Source: an uncultured Mordavella sp. (GTDB lineage: Bacteria; Bacillota; Clostridia; Lachnospirales; Lachnospiraceae). From it: a stretch of DNA of 51,234 bases. A model generated the notes under the pieces. That model was not told the DNA's origin and did not search any database. It was given only the letters and a program-made list of their open reading frames with translations. The position numbers were made by a program, and so were the translations under genes. Shown piece after piece: positions 9,183-19,229 of the stretch. Where the stretch lies: positions 1 through 51,234 of the forward strand of contig CABPCP010000012.1 of the NCBI GenBank assembly GCA_902406105.1, read 5' to 3'. How positions within the stretch are numbered: the first letter of the stretch is position 1; every line of letters begins with the position of its first letter.

Positions 9183-9710
9183 TTATCTCTGGTACAAGAA
9201 GCGCTGGGCTTTTGATTTGAGATGTACTTTATCCAGGGAAGCTCCAAGGAACAGGAAGATCACGGCGCTTCCAATGGACTGGACCGCGCTTCCGGCCAGA
9301 GAAACCAAGGGAGCAACAAAAGAGCCAAACAAGATTCCCTCAGCCAGATAATATCCCGCGGCGGAGATCACCGCGCTGACAAAAGGCGCGGCCAGGTTCC
9401 GCCTGGATAGGATCCGGCCCTCACGGCTGGTAAAAGGCAGGACGATCAACATCTTGATGATGATCGTGGCGGGGGCCCACATAGGAGAAGTCAGAAGGTC
9501 TGCAAGCCCTCCGCCAAGAGCCGCCGCGGCAAGAGCGTAGGGCCTTGGCAGCAGTACAGCGGCCAGATAGATCAAGGCGTCTCCAAAGTGGATGTATCCG
9601 CCGTTGGCGCCATAAGGAATATGGAACAGCCAGGCAGTCATAATGGTGATCATAGCGGCGAACAGTCCTGTGAAAGCGATGAGCACCGTTGGTTTTGTAT
9701 CAGTTTTCAT
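9183..9710 (-). CDS. ECF transporter S-component (TIGR04002-like)
   Basis: The 175-residue protein is almost entirely membrane-embedded, with about six helices. GANGGYIHFGDALIYLAA and the short basic C-terminus fit a substrate-binding S-component of energy-coupling factor importers. No EcfT or EcfA genes are adjacent, so it probably uses a shared module. The first codons overlap the end of the pyridoxamine-kinase-like gene by 11 bases, and AAGGAGG lies about 9 bases before the start. The coupling suggests vitamin B6 or a related pyrimidine/pyridine precursor as substrate; this is inference from context only. Confidence 0.8.
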   Translation of the reverse strand: MKTDTKPTVLIAFTGLFAAMITIMTAWLFHIPYGANGGYIHFGDALIYLAAVLLPRPYALAAAALGGGLADLLTSPMWAPATIIIKMLIVLPFTSREGRILSRRNLAAPFVSAVISAAGYYLAEGILFGSFVAPLVSLAGSAVQSIGSAVIFLFLGASLDKVHLKSKAQRFLYQR

Positions 9711-10602
9711 AGGAATCAGCCTCCTTCTTAAGAGTTTTGAACTGGTTCTCTTCCGGGATCAGAAGAGACAGGTATTTTTCATAGTTGATGCCATCATTGC
9801 GGGGAATCTTTTCTTTGACCGTGTCGGCCAGGGCCATTTCCAGAAAGGTTCCAGCCATTCGGATGACAGAGCAAAGATCATTTCCTCTGGCGGCGCCTGC
9901 GGCCAGACAGGAGGCGAAGAGATCGCCGGTACCGGAATAGCTTCCGCCGATATGGGGGAAAGCCAAAAGCTGGCTGTCTGTCTCTGTGACATACAGATTC
10001 CCCATCTGTTCCGCATTCTGGGAGTCCACAAACTGGATGCCGGTCACGATCACATGCCGGGGGCCGTGACTGCACAGAGCACGGCTAAGTTCTGTGATCC
10101 TCTCTGAAAGGGCTTGGATTTCTTGTATGCCTGCCAGGTCCTTGTAATCAGAATCTGTCAGAAGACAAAGTTCTGTCAGGTTTGGAGTGATGATATCTGC
10201 CGTCAGTGCCAGCCGCCGCATTTCGCGAAGGAGAGGCGGGGTAAACAGATCATAGGTCTTGCCGTTGTCGCCCATGACCGGATCTACAAGAAGAAAATTA
10301 TCCGGGGAGCCAAATGTATCAATAAAATGGAAAATCTGCTGAATCTGTCTTTCGCTGGCGACAAATCCTGTATAAATTCCATCAAAACTCTGCCCCATTT
10401 TTTCCCAGTAACTTCGGAATATTTCCATTTTGTCTGTATAATCATCGCAATAATAATCAGGATATCCTGTCTGGGCGGTCAGGACCGCTGTGGGAAGGGG
10501 ACATGGCTGGACCCCCATGGCGGAGATGACAGAGATAGCGGCCGTCAGAGAACAGCGGCCGAACCCGGACAGATCATTGATCACTGCAATTTTTTTACTC
10601 AT
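9700..10602 (-). CDS. Pyridoxamine/pyridoxal kinase-like protein (PfkB superfamily)
   Basis: The 300-residue ribokinase-fold enzyme shows the start INDLSGFGRCSL, the PVMGDNG strand near 119-125, TPNLTELCLL near 151-160, and a GTGDLFASCL anion hole near the C-terminus. These are the pyridoxamine kinase / PdxY-like pattern. It would phosphorylate B6 vitamers (or possibly hydroxymethylpyrimidine) with ATP, trapping them in the cell. It heads a three-gene minus-strand unit with an S-component and a radical SAM gene. AAGGAG precedes the start by 9 bases. Confidence 0.88.
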   Translation of the reverse strand: MSKKIAVINDLSGFGRCSLTAAISVISAMGVQPCPLPTAVLTAQTGYPDYYCDDYTDKMEIFRSYWEKMGQSFDGIYTGFVASERQIQQIFHFIDTFGSPDNFLLVDPVMGDNGKTYDLFTPPLLREMRRLALTADIITPNLTELCLLTDSDYKDLAGIQEIQALSERITELSRALCSHGPRHVIVTGIQFVDSQNAEQMGNLYVTETDSQLLAFPHIGGSYSGTGDLFASCLAAGAARGNDLCSVIRMAGTFLEMALADTVKEKIPRNDGINYEKYLSLLIPEENQFKTLKKEADSYEN

Positions 10603-10631
10603 GGTAGCAATCTCCTTTTTGTTTTATAGCA

Positions 10632-10637
10632 ATCATA
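10632..10637 (-). promoter_or_regulatory. Possible extended -10 element for the B6-kinase unit
   Basis: On the minus strand TGCTATGAT gives an extended -10 (TG-n-TATGAT) about 30 bases before the kinase start codon. No good -35 is seen, which extended -10 promoters tolerate. Confidence 0.35.
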
Positions 10638-10737
10638 GCACCAAAGTGGATAGATTAAAAAGACCAGATATGACAAAAATGACCAGGCCAGTTGTGAGAA
10701 AAACAGAAATGGAATAATTTGAAACAGGATCAGGGAA

Positions 10738-11412
10738 TCACGATTCGATCAGTTTGGCCAAATAGCGGAAAAAGGCCTCTGTCTCCTCTTCCACAGAAAG
10801 AGTTCCCTGGCGCTTTTTTTCCATTGCGTTATAGAGCATACTCTGAAAGATCAGGGAAGTAAGCTCACTGTAAAAATAGAGTTTCTGATCTGCGGGAACC
10901 GCGGAGGTGTCTGGAAGGTCGATCAGTTGAAAAGATTTGATATTGCGCTGGATAAAATCAGAGGAGGTCATAATGTCCAGAAAGTCTTCAGTGACGCCCT
11001 TAAGATTATCCGGGAAAAGCTCATAGTATAGCTCCAGGGACTGATCTACCGTTTCATGGGAAAATTCGCCAAAGAATATCACATGAAATACTTCTGGATA
11101 AGTGAAGGCATGGCGGCAGAAACATTCCCAGCAGCCATAGAAGCGTTCTTCTGGAGAAGCAGAGTCGTCCACATATGCAGAAAGATCAGTTACATACTGG
11201 TTTAGGTATTTGATAGAAGTAAATAATACCAGATGGTTTATATTTTCAAAATAATTGTACAAAGTTGCAATATTATAACCGGCTTTGTCAGCCACCTCCC
11301 GGACGGTCAGCTTATCAACGCCCTTTTCGGCAATGATATCTTCGGCCGCCTGGATAAAATATAAAATAGTCCTTTTTTTCTGCAGATCTCTGTTTTTTTT
11401 GCTTTGCTCCAT
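10738..11412 (-). CDS. TetR-family transcriptional regulator
   Basis: The 224-residue protein has an N-terminal TetR DNA-binding domain (about 12-60: IIAEKGVDKLTVREVADKAG then YNIATLYNYFENINHLV) and a divergent ligand-binding C-terminal part. AAGGAGG lies upstream of the start. It is divergent from a promoter carrying a 12-bp palindrome, a transporter remnant and an amidohydrolase, so it most likely represses that unit and perhaps itself. Confidence 0.92.
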   Translation of the reverse strand: MEQSKKNRDLQKKRTILYFIQAAEDIIAEKGVDKLTVREVADKAGYNIATLYNYFENINHLVLFTSIKYLNQYVTDLSAYVDDSASPEERFYGCWECFCRHAFTYPEVFHVIFFGEFSHETVDQSLELYYELFPDNLKGVTEDFLDIMTSSDFIQRNIKSFQLIDLPDTSAVPADQKLYFYSELTSLIFQSMLYNAMEKKRQGTLSVEEETEAFFRYLAKLIES

Positions 11413-11480
11413 AGGCCCTCCTTATATGTCTCTTTTACAAATTATATCATGAATTTTGTGAAAAACAAACAACAAAAAAG

Positions 11481-11536
11481 TGTAAACAAATAAATAATAT
11501 AAACATGTTTACAAAATTGAAATGTTATGGTAGACT
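11481..11536 (+). promoter_or_regulatory. TetR-type operator overlapping a sigma-A promoter
   Basis: TAAACATGTTTA (11500-11511) is a perfect 12-bp palindrome, and a wider TGTAAAC (11481-11487) / GTTTACA (11507-11513) inverted repeat surrounds it. The promoter TTTACA (11508-11513), 17 bp, TAGACT (11531-11536) overlaps the right arm, so a bound dimer would block the -35. It sits between the divergent TetR gene and the MFS remnant/amidohydrolase. The operator assignment is inferred. Confidence 0.6.
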
Positions 11537-11562
11537 TCAATAAGAATGAGAGACGGCCGTAA

Positions 11563-11757
11563 ATTGGATACCTGCCGGAAGCGCTCTGCCCGCTTTTTGC
11601 CGGGAAAATGCTGGATTCTTTCCCAGGTCTGGATGGTTACAAAATGATCTTCGCAGGATGGCTTGCTGTAACGGTGGTTGGTATCGTACTGGTAGTTATC
11701 TGGCTGAGGATGACGAAAGAAAAACGAAAAGAACTTCTTAGTAAGAAGTCCAAATAA
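11563..11757 (+). pseudogene. C-terminal remnant of an MFS transporter
   Basis: The 368-base gap between the TetR gene and the amidohydrolase contains an open stretch with no credible start. It translates to about 64 residues ending at TAA 11755-11757. It reads like the end of a major facilitator transporter: GYLPEALCPLFAGKML, a helix MIFAGWLAVTVVGIVLVVIW, then a Lys-rich tail. An in-frame TAA at 11560-11562 immediately precedes it, and the rest of the gene is missing, so a deletion has fused the promoter region to the last helix. The downstream gene keeps its own ribosome site. Confidence 0.75.
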
Positions 11758-11780
11758 ACATAATTAAAGGAGGAGTTTTT

Positions 11781-12974
11781 ATGAAGGTATTAAAAAACTG
11801 CAGATTTATCCCTGAATTGGTGGAAGGTTATGAGGGAACTTCCGGAGATATCCTGGTAGAAGACGGCCGGATCCTGGAAGTGACCGAAGGAAAGGACGCT
11901 TATCCAGAAGACGCGGAAGTGTACGATATGGGCGGAAAGTATGCGCTGCCGGGATTCTTTGACATGCATATTCACCTTTCCCTGTCTGGCGGAGACACTT
12001 TGATCGATAACGCGAAAAGCCCGGTACAGCAGACACTGGATGCGGTGAAATTTGCTCAGGACAGCTTATACGCCGGATTTACCACCATCCGTGATGTGGG
12101 AAGCTGCTACAATGTGGCAGTAGATCTGCGGAACGCGATCAATGACGGAAAGATTACAGGTCCTAACATTATTGCTTGCGGAAAGATCATTACGCCTACA
12201 GAGAGCGGAAATGAGTTCTTTGCGGATATGTATGAAGAAGCAGATGGACCGGAAGAAATCTTAAAAGCAGTCCGCAATGAGATGAAAAAAGGCGCGGATT
12301 TCATTAAGATCATGGGAACCGGAGCCGTTATGAATCCAGGCGGAGAACCGGGACAGCCGATTTATACTCTTGACGAGCTGAAAGCAGTAGTAGAAGCCGC
12401 AAAATTCAAAGATACTTATGTAGCGACTCACTGTCATGGAACACAGGCTATCAAGAACTCCATCATCGCGGGAGTACACACCATTGAGCATGCTTCCGTT
12501 CTTGACGATGAGGCAATTGAAATGCTGAAAGGGAACGAGGATACCTTTATCATTCCAACACTGAACGTTATTTACGGACTGGTGGACAGCGTACCGGAGT
12601 CTTCCACCTTTATGATGGCAAAAGCAAAATGGGTAATGGAACGTATTAAAATAGGAATCCGCAAAGCATACGATGCAGGTCTCCTTCTTGGATTTGGTAC
12701 CGACCAGGGAGCAACACCTCTCAGACATGGAAAGAACGGCGCGGAGTTCGTGCTGAGAAAAGAATTCTGGGATATGAAAGAAATTGATATCCTGAAACAG
12801 GCTACCATCAACAACGCGATCATCGCTGGCTGCGATAAAGATTACGGTACGATCAAAGCTGGTAAAGTAGCGGATATCGTAGGAATCGACGGAAATCCGA
12901 TCGAGGATATCTCAAGATGTCGTGATAACGTAGAAGTTGTTGTAAAGAGCGGCGAGTTAGTAAAAGGAAAGTAA
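11781..12974 (+). CDS. Amidohydrolase, imidazolonepropionase/prolidase-like (COG1228 type)
   Basis: The 397-residue TIM-barrel hydrolase has the expected metal ligands in order: DMHIH (near 61-65), a probable carbamylated lysine in FIKIMGTGA, THCHG, EHAS, and GTDQG near the C-terminus. The N- and C-terminal strands form the usual small beta-sandwich (PGFFDMHIH; GKVADIVGIDGNP). Relatives hydrolyse cyclic amides or imidodipeptides; the substrate here is unknown. AAGGAGGAG lies upstream. It follows a deleted MFS transporter and a TetR gene, so it was probably part of an import-and-hydrolyse unit and may now be an orphan. Confidence 0.9.
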   Translation: MKVLKNCRFIPELVEGYEGTSGDILVEDGRILEVTEGKDAYPEDAEVYDMGGKYALPGFFDMHIHLSLSGGDTLIDNAKSPVQQTLDAVKFAQDSLYAGFTTIRDVGSCYNVAVDLRNAINDGKITGPNIIACGKIITPTESGNEFFADMYEEADGPEEILKAVRNEMKKGADFIKIMGTGAVMNPGGEPGQPIYTLDELKAVVEAAKFKDTYVATHCHGTQAIKNSIIAGVHTIEHASVLDDEAIEMLKGNEDTFIIPTLNVIYGLVDSVPESSTFMMAKAKWVMERIKIGIRKAYDAGLLLGFGTDQGATPLRHGKNGAEFVLRKEFWDMKEIDILKQATINNAIIAGCDKDYGTIKAGKVADIVGIDGNPIEDISRCRDNVEVVVKSGELVKGK

Positions 12975-12993
12975 AATTTGTAAAGTCTGTTTT

Positions 12994-13024
12994 AAAGGGT
13001 TTGACGTATGACGTCAAACCCTTT
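12994..13024 (+). terminator. Hairpin terminator after the amidohydrolase
   Basis: A 14-bp perfect stem (12994-13007 with 13011-13024) has a 3-base loop; the T run is short and within the stem end. It lies 20 bases after the stop and before the tRNA promoter. Confidence 0.65.
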
Positions 13025-13102
13025 ATAGTTGAATTCGGACTTTAAAGAGACGGAAGAAAATAAAGTTTTAAGACGAATTTTGATAAGATTTAAAACAAAC
13101 AG

Positions 13103-13131
13103 TTGACAAGAAATTAAAAGTAGGATATAAT
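13103..13131 (+). promoter_or_regulatory. Consensus sigma-A promoter for tRNA-Arg
   Basis: TTGACA (13103-13108), exactly 17 bp, TATAAT (13126-13131): a perfect consensus promoter 33 bases before the tRNA, as expected for a strongly expressed stable RNA. Confidence 0.92.
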
Positions 13132-13163
13132 GAAATCTGCTGTGAAGAAGATTCGCGGTGAAT

Positions 13164-13237
13164 GTGGGCGTAGCTCAGCTGGATAGAGCGTTTGGCTACG
13201 GACCAAAAGGTCGGGGGTTCGAATCCTCTCGCCCACG
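13164..13237 (+). tRNA. tRNA-Arg (anticodon ACG)
   Basis: The 74-base cloverleaf folds cleanly: acceptor GTGGGCG / CGCCCAC, D-arm GCTCAGCTGGATAGAGC, anticodon stem TTTGG / CCAAA with loop CTACGGA (anticodon ACG, read as ICG after deamination, decoding CGU/CGC/CGA), variable AGGTC, and T-arm GGGGG TTCGAAT CCTCT. CCA is not encoded. It has its own promoter and terminator. Confidence 0.97.
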
Positions 13238-13245
13238 TTACATTC

Positions 13246-13277
13246 AAAAGCATCCTGCGGTAGCAGGATGCTTTTTT
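13246..13277 (+). terminator. Rho-independent terminator of tRNA-Arg
   Basis: GCATCCTGC, loop GGTA, GCAGGATGC, followed by six T (13272-13277); four A before the stem extend the pairing. Confidence 0.92.
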
Positions 13278-13314
13278 GTGATTCTTAAAGAAGAAACCGG
13301 TATTTTATAAATAA

Positions 13315-14829
<1,515 letters not shown>

Positions 14830-14830
14830 A

Positions 14831-16294
14831 ATGATGTATGATATTTTGATCATCGGAGCGGGAGTCTCTGGATGCGGAGCGGCCAGAGAACTGGCAAGGT
14901 ATCAGGCGAAAATATGCGTGCTGGAGCGAGAAGAGGATGTCTGCGAAGGAACTTCAAAGGCAAACAGCGGAATCATCCATGCGGGGTTTGACGCAAAGCC
15001 AGGTTCCCTGAAAGCAAAGATGAATGTGCGCGGAAATCAGATGATGGATCAGGCGGCAGAAGAATTGGAGATTCCTTTCGTAAGGAATGGTTCTCTGGTG
15101 GTTTGTACAGATTCAGCCAGGGAAAAAGAATTGGAACGTCTTATGGAAAGTGGCAGAAAGAATGGAGTTCCAGGACTGCGGATCCTCAAAAAAGAAGAGC
15201 TGCGTCAACTGGAACCCAATATTTCAGAAAGGGCATGGGCGGCTCTTTATGCGCCTACAGGAGGAATCGTCTGTCCTTTTGAATTGAATCTGGCGCTGGC
15301 TGAAAATGCCTGTGAGAACGGCGTGGAATTCCGGTTTAGACAGGAAGTGACGGAAATAGTAAGAGAGAGGGACAACTATGCTGTCAAGACCAAGTCGGGG
15401 GAAAGCTATAAAGGAAAGATTGTGATCAATGCGGCGGGAGTGTATGCGGATCAGATCCATAATCTGGTCTGTGGAGAAAAGATGGAGATCATCCCAAGAA
15501 AAGGGGAATACATGCTTCTTGACAAAACGGCGGGCGAACATGTCTCTCGAACTATCTTTACCCTGCCAGGCCCGTATGGAAAAGGAGTGCTTGTAACGCC
15601 GACGGTACATGGGAATCTTCTTGTAGGCCCGACAGCGGAGGATATCCGGGACAAGGAGGGGGTTAATACCACAAGAGAAGGTTTGGAGAAGGTTCAAGAG
15701 AAATGCCGGGAGGCGGTCCGGGATATTCCGCTGAAGCAGGTGATCACTTCTTTTGCGGGGCTTCGCGCTCACGAGCCGGGAGACGATTTTGTGATACAGG
15801 AGTCAGAAGATGGATTTTTCGACTGTGGAGGTATTGAATCCCCAGGTCTTACGTCTTGCCTTGCGATCGGAGAACTGCTGGGAGAAATGGTGAGCAGGAA
15901 ACTTTGCCTTCCCCGTAAGGACGAGTTCCATCCATTCCGCAAAGGGATCATAAGGCCAGAGGAGCTGTCTTTGGAAGATAGGAGCCGGCTGATCCAGGAG
16001 AATCCCGCATATGGGAATATTGTGTGCCGGTGCGAGATGATTTCAGAAGGAGAGATATTAGAAGCGATCCACAGGCCTCTCGGCGCAAAGACGATGGATG
16101 GTATCAAGCGAAGAGTGCGGGCAGGAATGGGACGCTGCCAGGGAGGTTTTTGCTCGCCAAAAGTAATGGAATTGCTGTCACGGGAGCAAAAGATCGATAT
16201 GCTGGAAATCCGAAAATCGGGTCCGGATTCCAGAATGTTGGAGGGACGCATCAGAGATGGCATATCAGGAGGGCAAGAAGATGAAGATATATGA
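14831..16294 (+). CDS. GlpA-like FAD-dependent glycerol-3-phosphate dehydrogenase with BFD-like domain
   Basis: The 487-residue flavoprotein starts with an FAD-binding Rossmann motif IIGAGVSGCGAARELAR. It has a DAO-type oxidoreductase body and ends with a BFD-like [2Fe-2S] domain whose cysteines are CRC (about 397-399) and GRCQGGFC (about 431-438). This architecture is found in clostridial GlpA/LhgO-like dehydrogenases. With the next two genes it probably forms the anaerobic complex that oxidises glycerol-3-phosphate to dihydroxyacetone phosphate. It starts 1 base after glpK and overlaps the next gene by 14 bases. Confidence 0.88.
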   Translation: MMYDILIIGAGVSGCGAARELARYQAKICVLEREEDVCEGTSKANSGIIHAGFDAKPGSLKAKMNVRGNQMMDQAAEELEIPFVRNGSLVVCTDSAREKELERLMESGRKNGVPGLRILKKEELRQLEPNISERAWAALYAPTGGIVCPFELNLALAENACENGVEFRFRQEVTEIVRERDNYAVKTKSGESYKGKIVINAAGVYADQIHNLVCGEKMEIIPRKGEYMLLDKTAGEHVSRTIFTLPGPYGKGVLVTPTVHGNLLVGPTAEDIRDKEGVNTTREGLEKVQEKCREAVRDIPLKQVITSFAGLRAHEPGDDFVIQESEDGFFDCGGIESPGLTSCLAIGELLGEMVSRKLCLPRKDEFHPFRKGIIRPEELSLEDRSRLIQENPAYGNIVCRCEMISEGEILEAIHRPLGAKTMDGIKRRVRAGMGRCQGGFCSPKVMELLSREQKIDMLEIRKSGPDSRMLEGRIRDGISGGQEDEDI

Positions 16295-17285
16295 TGTGGC
16301 AGTCATTGGCGGCGGCCCGGCAGGTCTTGCGGCGGCTTTGGCGGCGAAAGGCCAGGGAGCGGAGAAGATTTTGATCCTGGAAAGAGACAGTGTTCTTGGG
16401 GGGATCTTAAATCAATGCATCCACAATGGATTTGGCCTGCACACATTTAAAGAAGAGCTGACAGGTCCGGAGTATGCCTGGAGATATATTGAACAGGTGC
16501 AGAAAGAAAAAATTCCATACAGACTTGACTCGATGGTAGTGGGAATCCATGTGGAAGAAAAAAGGAAGATCCTTACCGTTATGAGCCGGGAAAGAGGAAT
16601 GGAGCAGATTGAGGCCAGAGCGCTCATTCTTGCGATGGGCTGCAGAGAAAGACCAAGAGGCGCGCTGAATGTGCCGGGATTTCGGCCGGCCGGTATCTAT
16701 ACGGCGGGAACCGCGCAAAGATTGGTAAATATGGAAGGATATATGCCGGGCCGCCAGATCGTGATTCTAGGATCTGGGGATATCGGTTTGATCATGGCAA
16801 GAAGAATGACGTTGGAAGGAGCCAAGGTAAAAGCTGTGGTGGAGATTCTTCCAAAGTCAGGCGGTCTTCAGAGGAATATCGTCCAATGTCTGGAGGATTA
16901 TGGGATTCCATTGAAATTAAATCACACGGTAGTGGATATTTTTGGAAAAGAGCATATCGAGGGTGTTACCCTTGCTCAAGTAGATGAACGGAAAATTCCG
17001 ATTCCTGGGACGGAAGAATTCTATGCCTGTGATACACTGCTTCTTTCTGTGGGGCTGATACCGGAAAATGAGCTGACGAAAGAGGCGGGGGCGGAGATGG
17101 ACGAAAAAACGGGCGGACCGGTGGTGGATGAACGTCTGGAAACAACAGTCCCCGGAATGTTTGCCTGTGGAAATGTGCTGCATGTCCATGATCTTGTGGA
17201 TCATGTTTCACAAGAGGCAGAAAAAGCCGGCCGCTGCGCGGCCATGTATCTGGAAGAAATTGAACAGAGAATTCTTTCAAAATAA
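16281..17285 (+). CDS. GlpB-like NAD(P)/FAD-dependent oxidoreductase
   Basis: The 334-residue protein has two dinucleotide-binding motifs: VIGGGPAGLAAALAA near the N-terminus (FAD) and VILGSGDIGLIMARRM mid-protein (NAD(P)H), followed by a C-terminal FAD-contact region (VPGMFACGNVLHVHD). It belongs to the pyridine nucleotide-disulphide fold but shows no redox-active CxxC pair in the usual place. Position between GlpA-like and DUF1667 genes indicates the electron-transfer subunit of the glycerol-3-phosphate dehydrogenase. The start at 16281 has AGGAGGGC upstream and overlaps the previous stop by 14 bases. Confidence 0.88.
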   Translation: MKIYDVAVIGGGPAGLAAALAAKGQGAEKILILERDSVLGGILNQCIHNGFGLHTFKEELTGPEYAWRYIEQVQKEKIPYRLDSMVVGIHVEEKRKILTVMSRERGMEQIEARALILAMGCRERPRGALNVPGFRPAGIYTAGTAQRLVNMEGYMPGRQIVILGSGDIGLIMARRMTLEGAKVKAVVEILPKSGGLQRNIVQCLEDYGIPLKLNHTVVDIFGKEHIEGVTLAQVDERKIPIPGTEEFYACDTLLLSVGLIPENELTKEAGAEMDEKTGGPVVDERLETTVPGMFACGNVLHVHDLVDHVSQEAEKAGRCAAMYLEEIEQRILSK

Positions 17286-17300
17286 GGAGGCGTCAGGAAG

Positions 17301-17666
17301 ATGGAAAAAATACAGATGACTTGTATTATCTGTCCTAACGGCTGTCAAATGACGGTTGAAGCTGAGGATGGAGAAGTCATGGACGTGGAGGGAAACCGAT
17401 GTATGCGGGGATATATCTACGCTCAGAAAGAGATTACGGATCCCACACGGACAGTGACCACGACCCTGGAAGTAGAAGGAGGCATACTTCCAAGAGTATC
17501 TGTCAAAACGGCGGGAGAGATTCCTAAAGAAAAGATCATGGACTGTATGGAACAGATTAAAAATCTGAAAGTCCAAGCGCCGGTGCGGATTGGAGATATA
17601 TTGCTGACAAATGTGGCGGACACCGGAACAAATCTTGTGGCAACGGTGAATGTGCCTAAGAAATAG
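17301..17666 (+). CDS. DUF1667 protein, third component of the glycerol-3-phosphate dehydrogenase
   Basis: The 121-residue protein has an N-terminal cysteine cluster (CIICPNGC at about 7-14 plus Cys33 in NRCMRG) suited to metal or Fe-S binding. DUF1667 (COG3862) proteins are regularly encoded after GlpA/GlpB-like genes in clostridia and substitute for the classic GlpC. AAGGAGG lies 10 bases upstream and the gene follows the GlpB-like gene by 15 bases. The electron acceptor is unknown. Confidence 0.88.
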   Translation: MEKIQMTCIICPNGCQMTVEAEDGEVMDVEGNRCMRGYIYAQKEITDPTRTVTTTLEVEGGILPRVSVKTAGEIPKEKIMDCMEQIKNLKVQAPVRIGDILLTNVADTGTNLVATVNVPKK

Positions 17667-17675
17667 CGAAAAATA

Positions 17676-17704
17676 TGGACATTTTAAGTAAAATATACTA
17701 AAAT
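17676..17704 (+). promoter_or_regulatory. Sigma-A promoter for the first PFK gene
   Basis: TGGACA (17676-17681), 17 bp, TAAAAT (17699-17704), in the gap after the glp unit and 45 bases before the PFK start. It indicates independent transcription of the kinase. Confidence 0.7.
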
Positions 17705-17749
17705 ATTGGTATTGACGCAAACTTGAAAGAAGGAAGGGGACTCTTTGCT

Positions 17750-18997
17750 ATGAAAAGAAACGTGATTGTCGGACAATCCGGAGGTCCGACGGCAGCCATT
17801 AATTCAAGTCTGGCCGGCGTATATCGTACGGCGAAAGACAGAGGAGCGAAAAAAGTATATGGAATGCTCCATGGGATCCAGGGACTGCTGGAAGAGAAAT
17901 ACATTGATCTGGCAGATCATATCCAAACAGAATTGGATGCGGAGCTTCTGAAGCGGACGCCTGCCGCATTCCTTGGTTCCTGCCGGTATAAACTGCCGGA
18001 GATCCATGAAGACAGAGCGGTCTATGATAAGATTTTCGCGATCTTGGATAAACTGGATATCGAAGCGTTTATCTATATCGGCGGAAACGACTCCATGGAC
18101 ACCATCAAGAAGCTTTCCGATTACGCGATCATTACCGGGCATCCCACCCGGTTTGTGGGCTGTCCGAAGACGATCGATAACGACCTTGCCCTGACCGATC
18201 ATACGCCGGGATACGGAAGCGCGGCAAAATATATCGGTACCTCAATGAAGGAGATCATCCGGGATGGATTCTGCCTGGAATATGAAAAAGGCATTGTGAC
18301 GATCGTAGAGATCATGGGGCGCAACGCCGGATGGCTGACGGGCGCGACGGCCCTGTCTGAAGGGGAAGACTGTGAAGGGCCAGATCTGATCTATCTGCCG
18401 GAAGTTACTTTTGATCTGAAGAAATTTGGTGAAAAAGTGAAAAAGCTTTTGGAGATCAAGCCCTCCATTGTAGTCGCTGTATCAGAAGGAATCCGTACAG
18501 CAGACGGCAACTATGTATGCGAACTGGGAAACAGCATCGATTTTGTAGATGCTTTTGGCCATAAACAATTGTCAGGTACTGCTTCTTATCTGGCCAGCTA
18601 TATTGCCGGCGAGATCGGCTGTAAGACCCGCGCCATCGAGCTGAGTACCTTACAGCGTTCCGCCTCCCACGCGGCGTCCAGAGTAGATATCCTGGAAGCT
18701 TATCAGGTAGGCGGCGCGGCGGTAAAGGCCGCGGATGAAGGAGATTCCGGAAAGATGGTAGTACTCCAGAGACTTTCTGACGACCCCTATCAGTGCGGAA
18801 CAGAGGTAAAGGATGTGCATAAGATCGCAAACGATGAGAAACTTGTGCCAAGAGAGTGGGTCAACAAAGAAGGAACCTATGTGACCAGCGAATTTATCTC
18901 TTATGTAAGACCGCTGATCCAGGGAGACGTATCACCAGTCATGGTAGATGGAATCCCAAGGCATCTATACACTCCGAAAGAGTTAAGCCACAGATAA
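17750..18997 (+). CDS. 6-phosphofructokinase, PPi-dependent type
   Basis: The 415-residue PFK has GGPTAAIN near the N-terminus, GGNDSMD (111-117) and PKTIDND (139-145). In this superfamily Asp114 (second acidic position of the GGxD motif) and Lys140 of PKTIDND are the pair associated with pyrophosphate rather than ATP as phosphoryl donor. The predicted reaction is reversible fructose-6-phosphate to fructose-1,6-bisphosphate with PPi. The usual GGDD is GGND here. ATG 17750 follows GGAAGGGGA; a TTG at 17723 is less likely. A second paralogue lies at 22700-23923. Confidence 0.9.
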   Translation: MKRNVIVGQSGGPTAAINSSLAGVYRTAKDRGAKKVYGMLHGIQGLLEEKYIDLADHIQTELDAELLKRTPAAFLGSCRYKLPEIHEDRAVYDKIFAILDKLDIEAFIYIGGNDSMDTIKKLSDYAIITGHPTRFVGCPKTIDNDLALTDHTPGYGSAAKYIGTSMKEIIRDGFCLEYEKGIVTIVEIMGRNAGWLTGATALSEGEDCEGPDLIYLPEVTFDLKKFGEKVKKLLEIKPSIVVAVSEGIRTADGNYVCELGNSIDFVDAFGHKQLSGTASYLASYIAGEIGCKTRAIELSTLQRSASHAASRVDILEAYQVGGAAVKAADEGDSGKMVVLQRLSDDPYQCGTEVKDVHKIANDEKLVPREWVNKEGTYVTSEFISYVRPLIQGDVSPVMVDGIPRHLYTPKELSHR

Positions 18998-19004
18998 ATG
19001 TGAT

Positions 19005-19053
19005 GAGCAGTCCGGTCCGCGTTTTTGCGGGACTGAACTGCTCTTTTTCTTTT
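19005..19053 (+). terminator. Rho-independent terminator after PFK
   Basis: GAGCAGT (19005-19011) pairs with ACTGCTC (19037-19043), with an inner GTCC/GGAC stem, then a T-rich tail (TTTTTCTTTT). Confidence 0.85.
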
Positions 19054-19103
19054 GGCAAGGCAATCAGGGAATCATCTTGCTGCAATTTATTGAAAGAGGG
19101 GGC

Positions 19104-19132
19104 TTGCTTTTTAGAGCAAAATCCAGTAATAT
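19104..19132 (+). promoter_or_regulatory. Sigma-A promoter for the pseudokinase/Ig pair
   Basis: TTGCTT (19104-19109), 17 bp, TAATAT (19127-19132), about 98 bases before the start codon. The leader between shows no riboswitch I recognise. Confidence 0.6.
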
Positions 19133-19229
19133 AAATATCACTCTATCAGATCTGAACCTTCAAAAATTTCTTAAAAACATCTAAAGATTTTCCATTTTTC
19201 CTTTTTAAAATGAATGTGAGGTGTTGCCG

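Noticed and set aside
13068..13253. 61-residue minus-strand frame containing ARGFEPPTFWSVAKRS
   Set aside because: It is antisense to tRNA-Arg; this peptide pattern is a well-known translation artefact of tRNA genes.
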